From: Symbiodinium sp. CCMP2592
Lineage: Eukaryota > Sar > Dinophyceae > Suessiales > Symbiodiniaceae
Assembly (NCBI GenBank): GCA_905221615.1
Contig: CAJNDT010001313.1
Span: 828,501-892,500 of the forward strand
Direction of reading: 5' to 3'
DNA length: 64,000 nt
Every line of letters starts with the position of its first letter. Positions within the stretch are counted from its first letter, which is position 1. Below are positions 49,666 through 58,108 of the stretch, piece by piece. The position numbers were made by a program, and so were the translations under genes. A model generated the notes under the pieces. That model did not search any database. It was not told where the DNA came from and saw only the letters and a list, made by a program, of their open reading frames with translations.

Positions 49666-49897
49666 TTAATCCTTAACAAAGCCCTTTTAGTAGCCTTTAT
49701 AGACCCTTGTAAGGGTTCCGTATTGGTAATTTTTGAGGCCCCTATGTTAGGTTTAGAGCGGAGGCTCTAAGATTGCGGATCTAGGGCTGCTGGCTTGGAA
49801 CCCTAAACTCTAAACCTTTAAAAAAACTCTAAACCTGGGGTTCATGGTTTTGGGTTTGTCAGGAATGTAGGGCGCAGGTTTCAGTGTGTGGGCACAG

Positions 49898-49985
49898 GAT
49901 ACAGCTAGTGGGTCTGAGGAATCTTGCACTACTGCCGATCTCGCTTCTTCTTCCCCTCACGTTCGATCATCTTCAACTTCCAGCT
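49898..49985 (+). CDS. Candidate hydrophobic exon
   Basis: GGCACAG|G acceptor at 49896-49897. Phase 1: IQLVGLRNLALLPISLLLPL then TFDHLQLPADSS. Possible membrane segment. Confidence 0.4.
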
Positions 49986-50081
49986 GATTCAAGCCTATAA
50001 ACCCTTTAATTATCTAGACCTTCTGCGGGAATAGCAAGACGCCCTTAAATTAAAAAAACGTAAATTGTGCTAAGAGTTCAG

Positions 50082-50196
50082 GACGGACATCCACGTTGCG
50101 CTGTTGGTTGTAAGCTCGGCGGGTCTCGATGCCTTCAGGATTATAACTGGATTCCGGAGTACCATACTTGAGTACTTGTTTTGGTACCTGTTCCTT
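50082..50196 (+). CDS. Candidate membrane-segment exon
   Basis: AGTTCAG|G acceptor at 50080-50081; phase 1; open to TGA 50197. Reads TDIHVALLVVSSAGLDAFRI then ITGFRSTILEYLFWYLFL. Hydrophobic throughout with Arg at helix ends, as in polytopic membrane proteins. Confidence 0.5.
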
Positions 50197-50269
50197 TGAG
50201 GAACCATTATGAAACTTCTACCTTTTAAAGAACCATTATGAAATAGCCTGGTTACTTCAAAGTCCAGGT

Positions 50270-50378
50270 AATGTAGGAACCTGATTAAGAAACCTTGGGC
50301 CTTCATTCGGGTTCCTTAGATGAATCCTACTGTTTTGGGATTATCGGGCCAGGGTTTTCTTAATCAGGCTCCTACATT
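50270..50378. mobile_element. Family H element
   Basis: AATGTAGGAACCTGATTAAG ... CTTAATCAGGCTCCTACATT; loose terminus CAGGCTCCTACATT again at 50459. Confidence 0.85.
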
Positions 50379-50528
50379 CCTATAGTACCCTTATAGATTC
50401 CTTATAGATTATGGTAACCCTTATAGGCCCCTTTAAAGGGACCCATAGGCCCAGGGTTCAGGCTCCTACATTCGTCAGAGGTGGGAGGATGGACCAAGAA
50501 GTATCTAACTGGAGCCTCTACAGTAGAA

Positions 50529-50700
50529 GCCCGAAAGTTGGAATGGTAAAATATGGGGGGATCCTACCCTGAAACCATATTTCCAGCTTTCTGGAGTTCC
50601 CTCTAAGTAACCCTAGTATAGTACCCTAAATAGTAGGATCCTTGTTATAAGGACCCCCCAAATTCCCTATTCCATATTCCAACTTTCTGGAGTTCCCTCT
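50529..50700. mobile_element. Family F element, rearranged, plus detached right end
   Basis: GCCCGAAAGTTGGAATGGTA ... TTTCCAGCTTTCTGGAGTTC (50529-50600), family B core fragment, then CATATTCCAACTTTCTGGAG again (50670-50695). Confidence 0.65.
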
Positions 50701-50771
50701 ATTCCAGAGAGCATCGGAGAGCGCCTTGAGCTTCCGAAAGGCCCCCTTAATCCCAAGGGATTAGGGGAGCC

Positions 50772-50870
50772 GGGTTCAGGGTTTAGGGTACCGGGTTCAG
50801 GGTTTCGGGTACCGGGTTGAGGATTTAGGGTACCGGGTTGAGGATTTAGGGTACCGGGTTCAGGGTTTAG
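50772..50870. repeat. 21-bp minisatellite GGTACCGGGTTSAGGRTTTAG
   Basis: Five units in tandem of a telomere-like derivative (TTTAGGGTACCGGGTTCAGG). Confidence 0.9.
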
Positions 50871-50905
50871 AGGTCAGGGTTCAGGGTTTAGGGCCGTTTA
50901 GGGTT

Positions 50906-50985
50906 ACCGACCCAGAGCAGAGGTACATGAAGAACCTCATGGATCTGGACGTCGCTATGTCGCGCATCACCACGACAGCAAGCCC
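50906..50985 (+). CDS. Candidate exon
   Basis: Reads TDPEQRYMKNLMDLDVAMSR then ITTTAS; nearly all third bases C/G. Starts inside a TTTAGGG tract; an AG|G site at 50921-50922 could be the true acceptor. Confidence 0.55.
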
Positions 50986-51230
50986 CTAGGAAGCAATCCG
51001 CACTACTCGGACATTCTGAGGATCTTAAAAGTAGGCTACGATGCAACATGGTTATTACGTCGGTGTGCCTACAACATGCGCAACCCATGTGTTTGTGTGT
51101 ATACCAGTATACCAATAAACACCACTCACTGCGAACGTCTAACAGCGCATCTACGACATATTGAATATGTTGTTTTGAATACTGGAGTGCAGGGAGAGAA
51201 CATGGCGGGGCCAACATGGTTTAAGTGACA
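50986..51230 (+). CDS. Open frame, doubtful
   Basis: SNPHYSDILRILKVGYDATW, RRCAYNMRNPCVCVYTSIPI ... to TGA; 80 codons open, but a second + frame is open for most of it and the minus strand for 109 codons. Confidence 0.3.
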
Positions 51231-51293
51231 GAGAAAGAGTCTTCTGTCCGGTACTTCACAAGGTGTGATACGGGGTCAGTGCCACGATTTTCG

Positions 51294-51394
51294 CGGTTTC
51301 CAAAAACAGGGGTACCTTATTTTGGGGTCCCTATAATAAGGATCCTACTATTTAGGGTACTATACTAGGGTCCCCTATTTTCGGAAACTCCCAT
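51294..51394. mobile_element. Family B element
   Basis: GGTTTCCAAAAACAGGGGTA ... ATTTTCGGAAACTCCCATAT. Confidence 0.8.
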
Positions 51395-51411
51395 ATATCG
51401 GCATTCGGGGA

Positions 51412-51516
51412 TTGTTCATTGCCTCGGGCCTGGCTTCCGAACCTGCGATCGGTGGCTTTGCTGTCGCAGCGATTTCGGACCAGTCATCCCAGCTGCATCA
51501 ACCGGGTATACAGCCC
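51412..51516 (+). CDS. Candidate exon just after family B
   Basis: Reads LFIASGLASEPAIGGFAVAA then ISDQSSQLHQPGIQP, TGA 51517. Small-residue-rich, high GC3; 18 bp beyond the element. Confidence 0.45.
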
Positions 51517-51660
51517 TGACCACTATATAGTCTCTTCACCACCTCTGGGATTTTGGTGGTGAAATGTGGTCACACGTTTACCTCTCGGATCAGCCCAAAA
51601 ACGAAGGTGAGATAAGATGGGATATACTATGGCATATGAAACATAATGTAGAGGACTTAA

Positions 51661-51800
51661 GAATACCTGTACTATTTTGGCGCTTCCTTATTATAGTTAT
51701 AGCATAATGGGCCCCAAAGCCCTAGTCTTGTTATCTTATGATAGTTATAGTTTAATGCGCCCCAAAGCCCTAGTCTAGTTTAGTTATTAAGGCCCCTACA
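51661..51800. mobile_element. Family E element with internal duplication
   Basis: TACTATTTTGGCGCTTCCTT, then the TTATAGTTATAGCATAATGG + GCCCCAAAGCCCTAGTCT block twice, right end AGTTATTAAGGCCCCTAC. Confidence 0.7.
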
Positions 51801-51846
51801 TCAGCTTTAAAGGTTTGCCTCTCAACCTCCGGCTGTTGATCCGAAG

Positions 51847-51899
51847 GCTCCAAGCCGAGCTCCCACAGCTTGGTGGATGAGTTGGGCCTCGTCTTCTAC
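51847..51899 (+). CDS. Candidate small (terminal?) exon
   Basis: CCGAAG|G acceptor; phase 2: SKPSSHSLVDELGLVFY then TAG. Every third base but one is C/G. The TAG may be a real stop. Confidence 0.5.
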
Positions 51900-51909
51900 T
51901 AGGCTCAGA

Positions 51910-51975
51910 TACCGTTTTAGGGTTTGGGGTTTAGGGTTTCGGTTTAGGGTTTAGGGTTTCGGTTTAGGGTTGTGA
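51910..51975. repeat. TTTAGGG tract
   Basis: GTTTGGGGTTTAGGGTTTCG repeated. Confidence 0.8.
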
Positions 51976-52437
51976 GGGCTAAACGGCTCACGTTGCCATT
52001 GCCGCTAAACCATATTGTAAGCAGTATACGCCCGTATCCAAAACCTTTGGCCTCCGCCCTTGTTGCTCCGAGGCAGGCGGCCCATTGTAGGCGTCGTGAT
52101 TCGAGGTGGTTGCTTTACAAGGGTCCTTGTTCCGGGGTTGCAGTGTGAGGGTTTTTAGGGTTAAAGGTGGGATGAAGCTGAGGCCATGGAGCCACACGGT
52201 ATAAGGAATATCTTGAGCCAGTTACAAGTCAATCTCCGATCCTTGAACATAGGCTTTCAGTCAGAAGCCCTGACCTTTTAGGCTACTTCACGGGTAGCTC
52301 TGTAAATTAAGGTTCTTGCTAGTGCCCACATGCTAGTTTGCCCCCCCCCCCCCCCAGAAGCAAACAGAACCTGATGTGGATAAGCTCCCATTCTGCCAGC
52401 AGCCCCCCAAAATCCCAATCCTAAACCCAACAGCCTG

Positions 52438-52510
52438 CAACCCTAAGCCCGACCCTAAACCCTAAGCCCGACCCTAAACCCTAAGCCCGACCCTAAACCC
52501 TAAGCCCGAA
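52438..52510. repeat. 19-bp minisatellite CCCTAAACCCTAAGCCCGA
   Basis: Four tandem units of a telomere-derived 19-mer. Confidence 0.95.
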
Positions 52511-52570
52511 ACTCCAAAAACCCTAAAGCCTTGAACACTTAAACCCAAAGCGTTCTGTCCTCCCGGTCAG

Positions 52571-52640
52571 GCTTCTGGGTGGACTTGGGCGCTGCTCGAG
52601 TGAAGCTCGGGAAAGGTTTCGACGGGATCTTCCTCCATAG
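52571..52640 (+). CDS. Candidate exon, possible second TIR-like N-terminus
   Basis: GGTCAG|G acceptor at 52569-52570, GC donor at CATAG|GCTGTG. Reads FWVDLGAARVKLGKGFDGIF then LHR. F-W-V-D...R...F resembles the start of the same algal TIR-like domain as at 44061, but weakly. High GC3. Confidence 0.5.
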
Positions 52641-52679
52641 GCTGTGTAAGCTGTAGGTGTGCTTAGGCTGTAGGTTTAG

Positions 52680-52770
52680 GCCAAGGCTATTATGTTCCTG
52701 GGTCAGCACGAGGTGGCGCGGTTTTCGGATGTCTTCACAGCGACGAAGTATTGGGACAGGAGACAGGCAG
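52680..52770 (+). CDS. Candidate exon
   Basis: GTTTAG|G acceptor 52678-52679 and GT donor at CAGGCAG|GTAGGG. Phase 0 start: AKAIMFLGQHEVARFSDVFT then ATKYWDRRQA. Open frame continues to 53015. The 149-aa minus-strand frame is its shadow. Confidence 0.5.
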
Positions 52771-53019
52771 GTAGGGGTGTCGGAGACCTCATGGTTTATG
52801 AGTCGAAGTTGACCAAGCTCAATGACATCGGTCGGGAGGATGATCCTTCTCCAACACGTTTTGTCCAGGTATCCAGCATACATGACGCTCAAACCCTTAG
52901 AGCACAAGACTCGGCAAGCACAAAACGCCCCAAAAACAACAACCATGAGGCTTTTCGAGCCCGCGCACTCTTCAGGACGATTCTTCAAGAGAGTACATTC
53001 ATCTGGATATTTTGATATA

Positions 53020-53200
53020 TATTAAATTGCACTAGTAAGGAAACCATGTTATTTACTATAGATCCCTATTATGGTGACATAAACCTTAAATCATAAAAAA
53101 AACCGTAAAGGAACCCTTATAGATCCCTTAAAGGAGCCGCTATCATAGATCCCTATGATGGTAGAACCCATTGATGTGGCAAGCCTAGACCCTAAACCCT
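53020..53200. repeat. GATCCCTWTAWKG-type repeats
   Basis: ATAGATCCCTTAAAGGAGCC and CTATAGATCCCTATTATGGT; ends the repeat-rich part before the virus-like block. Confidence 0.6.
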
Positions 53201-53325
53201 AAACACTATTTGTTATTCATGGAGGCCGGCTGCCTTTAACAAGTAGCCATCCTCTTGTTCAGGTCGTGAGGCCCTGATCTCTTGGTAACTCTTGAGATTA
53301 AAACTCACACAGTTTTGAGACTTTC

Positions 53326-54084
53326 TTGCAACAACACTTTACAGCTATCGCTCTCAGTGCCACCATGGTACTGATCACCACGCTCGCAGCTGGCGCCGTG
53401 CACACTGCGGAATCTTTATTCGCTATTGCACACAGCCCTGCCGGCCTCGCCACTGAAATTGGTGGCGCTTTTGGAGCTGCCCATGCCATTCGTTTGATGA
53501 AGATGGGCTGTCACCGCGTGCTGAACCATGTTTCGGAACGCGTCGAGACTTGGAGGCTCGAGCGAGCTCACAAGCCGCCGTGCATTCCCGCTTACGTCGT
53601 GAAGGGAGTCGCCACAGTTTTCTTCCTGGATTCTTGTGCAGCGACCTATATCCGATGGCGTGAGCCCAAGACAAATGCACCTGTCGCAAGAAAGCGCGCA
53701 GCGCCCGAGGTTGGGGTGCCAGTGCCAGACGTTGCGTCCGGGCGTTGGGTCATGTACCTACATAAGGACATGGCTCCGTACTATTGCAAACCGGTCAGTT
53801 TGGAGAACGGCTCCATCAAATGGGACATCATTGAGATTGTTCCTGCCGTCCCAACCAATGAGAAACAAATTACTTTTGACATCCCGAGAGTTGTCAAGGA
53901 GTTTTTCGATGTGTCTCCGTACCAGTTTCTCTTGGTGATCGGACAAGGCGACTCGCCCGTGGCTATCGGAGCTAGAGTTAATAAGACTCAGTTCCTGACA
54001 GCCTTCCACGTCCTTGAAGGGTCTAGGTCGGAGAATACCTCTGCTACCTATTGGATCATGGGAGTCCTACGAGTACCAGACTAA
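53326..54084 (+). CDS. Virus-like ORF 1: membrane leader and protease N-half
   Basis: 252 codons from ATG 53326. Residues 5-55 are hydrophobic (two possible membrane segments) and a further hydrophobic stretch lies at about 90-108. A Lys/Arg/Pro linker follows. The protease fold starts at about residue 200; TAFHVL puts the presumed catalytic His at residue 228 (54007). The frame then stops at 54082 before the Asp. Codon use is balanced and unlike the flanking repeats. What is seen: hydrophobic leader plus TAxHVL. The catalytic role is inferred from family knowledge. Confidence 0.6.
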   Translation: MQQHFTAIALSATMVLITTLAAGAVHTAESLFAIAHSPAGLATEIGGAFGAAHAIRLMKMGCHRVLNHVSERVETWRLERAHKPPCIPAYVVKGVATVFFLDSCAATYIRWREPKTNAPVARKRAAPEVGVPVPDVASGRWVMYLHKDMAPYYCKPVSLENGSIKWDIIEIVPAVPTNEKQITFDIPRVVKEFFDVSPYQFLLVIGQGDSPVAIGARVNKTQFLTAFHVLEGSRSENTSATYWIMGVLRVPD

Positions 54085-54986
54085 ACTTCGAGGCGGAACG
54101 AAGCAGCGTTCAAATCCTGCATTGTGATGGTTCTAGGAGCCGTTCCGGGCTTGATCAAGCCCTAGTAACACTACCACCTGTGACATTCGCACGTGCGGGT
54201 GTCCGCCAATATGGCGGTCGCATTGACACGGGCATCGTTGAGGAAGTGTTTTCGATTGGGCCAGACCCGAACGTTTCAGGACCGTGGAGGCCTTTGGTCA
54301 AGAACACAGGCAAAATGGTTCACCTTACAGCACACACAGCTGCAACAGGCTCCTATTTCCACACCATCAATACGGTGCCAGGATGGAGCGGGTCCCCGCT
54401 CTTCAACGGGCTTGGAGATGGCAGTCTTGCGAACATCGTAGGACTGCACATTGCTGCGACTCCCGGTAAAGTGCCCTACAACATAGCCATTGCAGCTCCT
54501 ATGCTGCAGAGATTGCTTGTGGGCGGAGGGGAGGTCAATTGCCCGTTCTCTGGCGCAGTCGACATCTGCGTTCGAGAAAATGGCACTGTCGAAGCGTACG
54601 AGATCACGCTTAACGAGAGATCCAACCGCCGCAAGATGTTCAAAAGAGAACAGCGGATGGTTCGTGGTAAGCAGCAGAAAGCATCTCTCTCACGCAAGAA
54701 GCAACGCAAGGCTTCTAAGTTTGTGAAAGTGGGAGGATCTCGCAACCCCACGCGTCTCTCAGCTGCAATTTACAACAAGTTGAAGCAAGCTGACTCTCCA
54801 TTGGCTAACGACCCGAATCGTCGGGACAAAGTCAATGAAGTCTATGGCAACTTGATGCGCTTGCAGGCGAGAATAGACGAGCTTTTGCCAGTGGCACACG
54901 GCGCAGAGCCACGAGAAGGCGTGCCAGGACAACACGCTCACGCAGTCCATCTGGTACATCCCTATGGGCCCCCACATGGACAGTGA
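54051..54986 (+). CDS. Virus-like ORF 2: protease C-half and Lys-rich tail
   Basis: Frame 0 relative to frame 1 of the preceding ORF; homologous reading probably begins near 54090. DQALVTL carries the presumed catalytic Asp (about 54153) and GWSGSPLF the Ser (about 54387), followed by VGLHIA, a typical substrate-pocket strand. From about 54620 the chain is Lys/Arg-rich (KMFKREQRM, LSRKKQRKASK), then a helical region to TGA. Spacing H-D-S of about 49 and 78 codons fits chymotrypsin-like viral proteases. Confidence 0.6.
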   Translation: MDHGSPTSTRLNFEAERSSVQILHCDGSRSRSGLDQALVTLPPVTFARAGVRQYGGRIDTGIVEEVFSIGPDPNVSGPWRPLVKNTGKMVHLTAHTAATGSYFHTINTVPGWSGSPLFNGLGDGSLANIVGLHIAATPGKVPYNIAIAAPMLQRLLVGGGEVNCPFSGAVDICVRENGTVEAYEITLNERSNRRKMFKREQRMVRGKQQKASLSRKKQRKASKFVKVGGSRNPTRLSAAIYNKLKQADSPLANDPNRRDKVNEVYGNLMRLQARIDELLPVAHGAEPREGVPGQHAHAVHLVHPYGPPHGQ

Positions 54987-56310
54987 ACGAGCTGTTGACT
55001 CTCGGGGCAATGCGGTGTCTATTTCTCCTCGCAGTCCTTCTGGTGGCCCCTTCGGTCCTCCACCACCACAGCCTGTCCTATTCGACAATGAAGAGCTCCA
55101 AGGTATCTGGCGAGAGCCTGTTGATGAGGCTGAAGTTACTACGGACCCTTCGGCTGCTTCGTCTACGTCGTCTACTACCACTGAGTTCAATATCGGGACG
55201 AATATTATGTGGATGAGTACTCTGACCTCGACCTACGTGACAATGGCCCCGTCCTCGACGTCTCCTCCTGCACTTTTCGTGTTGATGAACGAGTCCAATG
55301 ATGTTGGGAGTTCTTCTTTGACATCTACGACCCCTACGACATGGCCTTTGGCTACATCCTCTACTTCGGCTACATCATGGACTTTGGCTACATCCTTTTC
55401 TTCGGCTACATCCTCTCCCTTGGGTACCTCGACTACTTCAACTACAACGACCTCGTCGTCTTCTGCTCATCTCTTGTGGCCTGATGACGTGGTGCGAGAT
55501 GTGGTCAATAACCAATTGATCCACGGCTCGCAAGTGGATGTGGTTGAGTTTGTTCGGAGACTCCTCGTACAACAACGACGACTCCGCCACCAAAGCAGGT
55601 TGATTCAGGATGCCATTGAGGAGGCTATCAATTGGCTGCATGTTCCATTGACTGCTGAGCCACTAAATGTCGAGCAGTTCCTCACTGCAGTGTGGCCGGT
55701 GCTCGTCCGAGAGGCTCAGTTTGGCTCTGGACCATCGTCCTCCAATACCTCCCATGAGGTCTCGGCACCATCAATCCTCCTGTCTCCTGGCTTCCCTGAG
55801 TCCCTGGAGTTCGTCCGAGCCCAACTACCTGGAGTACCTGACCATGTTCTCGCGGGTCTTCGTCGTCGTGCCTGGCGTGCTCATGCTCGGGGACTTTTTC
55901 GTGATGAAGATCGAGACGCTCCCAGAGGTCCCTGGCCGGCTGAAGCAGATGAGCCACTGTTCCTCGTCCAGCAGAATGAGGATGTTCGGATTCCGAATTG
56001 GCCGAATGGTAGTGCTCACCCTCTTCGGATTGGAGACTTTGGTGGTATGCAGGCTTCACCGGGAAGACGTCGCCTACGCACTCGTCGCCCACCACCTCGC
56101 TTCTCTGGCCCTCGACGTCATCGTGATCGTTCACAACTTCCACAACCTCCTCCGCATCCTCATCGCCGTCGTCGGGTCCCTGATCCTGTTGTTCCTCTAC
56201 GTCGTCCCTTTGTTCGACGTCGCGCTTCCGAGGATCGACGTGCAGATCGTGCAGATCGTGCGAACAGGGCCTTGCGTGTTGAACGAAGTCGCAGTCGAGA
56301 CACTCCGTGA
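54964..56310 (+). CDS. Virus-like ORF 3: Pro/Thr-rich N-terminus, Arg-rich C-terminus
   Basis: 448 codons overlapping ORF 2 by 23 bp. N-terminal PSGGPFGPPPPQPVLFDNEE, a Ser/Thr-rich section with a degenerate repeat (about 55340-55440), a helical mid-part (VVEFVRRLLVQQRRLRHQSR) and an Arg/Pro-rich tail (RRLRTRRPPPRFSGPRRHRD) suggestive of RNA binding. A 221-codon frame (55667-56332) and a 244-codon minus frame overlap it; the frame chosen joins ORF 2 most simply. Function unknown. Confidence 0.45.
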   Translation: MGPHMDSERAVDSRGNAVSISPRSPSGGPFGPPPPQPVLFDNEELQGIWREPVDEAEVTTDPSAASSTSSTTTEFNIGTNIMWMSTLTSTYVTMAPSSTSPPALFVLMNESNDVGSSSLTSTTPTTWPLATSSTSATSWTLATSFSSATSSPLGTSTTSTTTTSSSSAHLLWPDDVVRDVVNNQLIHGSQVDVVEFVRRLLVQQRRLRHQSRLIQDAIEEAINWLHVPLTAEPLNVEQFLTAVWPVLVREAQFGSGPSSSNTSHEVSAPSILLSPGFPESLEFVRAQLPGVPDHVLAGLRRRAWRAHARGLFRDEDRDAPRGPWPAEADEPLFLVQQNEDVRIPNWPNGSAHPLRIGDFGGMQASPGRRRLRTRRPPPRFSGPRRHRDRSQLPQPPPHPHRRRRVPDPVVPLRRPFVRRRASEDRRADRADRANRALRVERSRSRDTP

Positions 56311-56424
56311 TGTCGCTTCGTACTTTCGGTGAGTTCGTCAAGAAGTGAGTGTCTAACCGGTGTAGGCCAGCTGAGGCGGGCTCCCGACCTGCTTTGCGAA
56401 GTGGAGAAAGAGCCAATACACCTT

Positions 56425-56433
56425 AAAAAAAAA
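56425..56433 (+). other. Short A-run at the 3' side of the virus-like block
   Basis: Nine A after CACCTT, then CACTATAAACCCTATAAACC repeats resume. It could be a worn poly(A) tail from RNA-mediated insertion, or chance. Confidence 0.3.
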
Positions 56434-56439
56434 CACTAT

Positions 56440-57070
56440 AAACCCTATAAACCCTATGAGCCATAACCATCCCCCCCAACAAAATAAAAAAGTATTCATA
56501 GATCGTGCGAGCACCGAGCACCATCGTCAGCTCCCCGAGCAGCGCACATCCGTGCGTGGCCGCATGAGATGCAAATAGGGTTTAGGGTCCAGGGTACAGC
56601 ATTTAGCGTCCTGCACCGAGAATGAAAGTATACTGCAAAACACCTGAACAAGGGTGCTGACGATGCAGATGATGATCGCGGCAGTGATGTTGGTGATGCA
56701 GGGGAAGGAGAACACGAACAATGGTGATGAGGGATACTGATGACTTGGATATAGCTTACAGCAGTGCAGTTCATCAGTGGGCTATGGCGCTGCTAGCGAC
56801 AAGGGCGATTGACATGACCGTGTCTATGACGATGACCGTGATGATGGGCGATTGGTGTAATTGTCATCATGCGCGTCGTGGGTACGCAGTAACTCGTAGG
56901 AGCACAAAGCGTGAGGGAATGCAGTCCCGCGTTTCAGACCAAACGCCTAAGTCATGGGTTACATCGTGGCTTCATCTTATGTGGGTTGTGACCTGCTGAT
57001 TAAGTAACTGGAGCCCTTGGGATGAAGAGAAAGCAGTCTCACGAGCATTAGACCAGAAGCGAAGACTAAC
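56440..57070. other. Spacer, no convincing gene
   Basis: CCCTATAAACCCTATGAGCC near 56445 and GATGATG-rich sequence 56660-56850 (GATGACCGTGATGATGGGCG). No coding island chosen. Confidence 0.35.
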
Positions 57071-57236
57071 CTTGGGTTAGTAGGGAATGGAGGAATGGGG
57101 TAGAGTTATCATTACTATGACTACCATTCTTCCATTCCTAGGGGACTATATTACATAGGCCTTATTAGGTCCGGGTCCGTATTATGGGCATTAAAGCCCC
57201 CTACCCCCCCCCCTCCCCCTACGAACGAAAGGTAAG
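57071..57236. mobile_element. Family G element with nested family L palindrome
   Basis: CCTTGGGTTAGTAGGGAATG ... ACCATTCTTCCATTCCTA is interrupted at about 57138 by GGGGACTATATTACATAGGC ... CCCCTACCCCCCCCCCTCCC; the end CGAACGAAAGGTAAG resumes family G. Confidence 0.65.
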
Positions 57237-57296
57237 AAGATGACGAACCCGAGCGGATATCCTGGGCCGGGCCTTGCTCAAATACGATGCGATTAA

Positions 57297-57629
57297 GCAA
57301 AGTTGCGGGGCGACGCTCCGAACAAAGCACGGGCGGTCCCAAGCAGCATCTACAGAGATTTTTCAGAGATACAGGGTGGACTATTCTTCTCAGTTGGTGT
57401 CCTTCAAAATCTCCTAGTAGAGCAGAATTGGGCTACCAAAATCCCGAAAAAGCTCCCAAAGCTTAACCTTGCGACAATGGTGCACAAAGTCGAACCTGCC
57501 TTTTGGTTCCCCTTCATGAAAGCCGAGAAACCCTTCTCACTCACCATGCCTTCAGTGCTAAACCCTTCGAAGGAGGGTTCCCCAGCTTTCGGGCTTTGGG
57601 CCTCCAGGCACCGGACTGCAGGAGTACTA
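57297..57629 (+). CDS. Candidate exon or gene fragment, ~110 codons
   Basis: Open from after TAA 57294 to TAG. Reads SSIYRDFSEIQGGLFFSVGV, LVEQNWATKIPKKLPKLNLA, KVEPAFWFPFMKAEKPFSLT. Possible acceptor ATACAG|G at 57373-57374. Natural composition, no repeat. Followed directly by a family E element that seems to cut it. Family unknown. Confidence 0.45.
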
Positions 57630-57722
57630 TAGGAGCTTTCATAATTTCCTATACCCTTTTGGGGGTCCCGAATCATACTTATAGTATCATATACCCCAAA
57701 CCCCTACTCCGCCCCTATATCA
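57630..57722. mobile_element. Family E element
   Basis: AGGAGCTTTCATAATTTCCT ... CCGCCCCTATATC with TTTTGGGGGTCCCGAATCAT core. Confidence 0.6.
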
Positions 57723-57994
57723 TGGAAACCCCCGATATTACCAGAGTCCACGTAAGCTTCGAACAGCCAACAAAAGCGCTCCTTGGGAAAGCGCGGAAGA
57801 CTCTTCTCGTCTCTGCAAAGCAGAGTCTTGCAATTCTCGCCCCTGGGGGGCCGGAAGGATCAGGATTGGGGAGTGTGTTCGGTCAGAGATACAGAGACCC
57901 AGGATTCACACCACCCCACAACCCTACTTTTGCTGCGCCTTCGCTGCAAAGCAGCGCGCTGCTGCACATCTTTAAATGTTTTACGAAACCCTGA
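57723..57994 (+). CDS. Candidate exon, ~89 codons
   Basis: Frame reads DITRVHVSFEQPTKALLGKA, RKTLLVSAKQSLAILAPGGP, RDPGFTPPHNPTFAAPSLQS, then a Cys/Lys end. The ORF that begins at 57503 reads through the family E element, so only this part is taken as coding. Frame differs from the block at 57297. Confidence 0.4.
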
Positions 57995-58108
57995 GGCTCC
58001 AGTTACCGCTGTACCTTATGTTATCATTTTGGGTTACTGGGTTACATGGGTTTAGGGTTCAGGGTTAGTAACCTACTCGTTAAGTAACCGGAGCCCTAGG
58101 GAAAGGGT

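Larger units (their letters stand above)
53326..56310 (+). pseudogene. Virus-like protease cassette (sobemo-/dinornavirus-type), frameshifted
   Basis: A 3-kb block without telomere words, MITEs or introns, holding three overlapping + ORFs in order: hydrophobic leader and first half of a serine protease; second half and Lys-rich tail; a Pro/Ser/Thr then Arg-rich protein. The layout, membrane leader then chymotrypsin-like protease then basic region, is that of polyproteins of sobemo-like RNA viruses; HcRNAV (Dinornavirus), which infects a dinoflagellate, belongs to that lineage. No polymerase motif was found. Shifts between the ORFs and absence of the replicase suggest an old, partial endogenous copy. 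Confidence 0.6.

Noticed and set aside
52539-52988. 149-codon minus-strand ORF
   Set aside because: Two + islands underneath have AG|G acceptors, donors and much better third-position bias.
55682-56416. 244-codon minus-strand ORF over the virus-like block
   Set aside because: His/Asp/Glu-biased shadow of the GC-rich + frames; the + frame links directly to the protease ORF.
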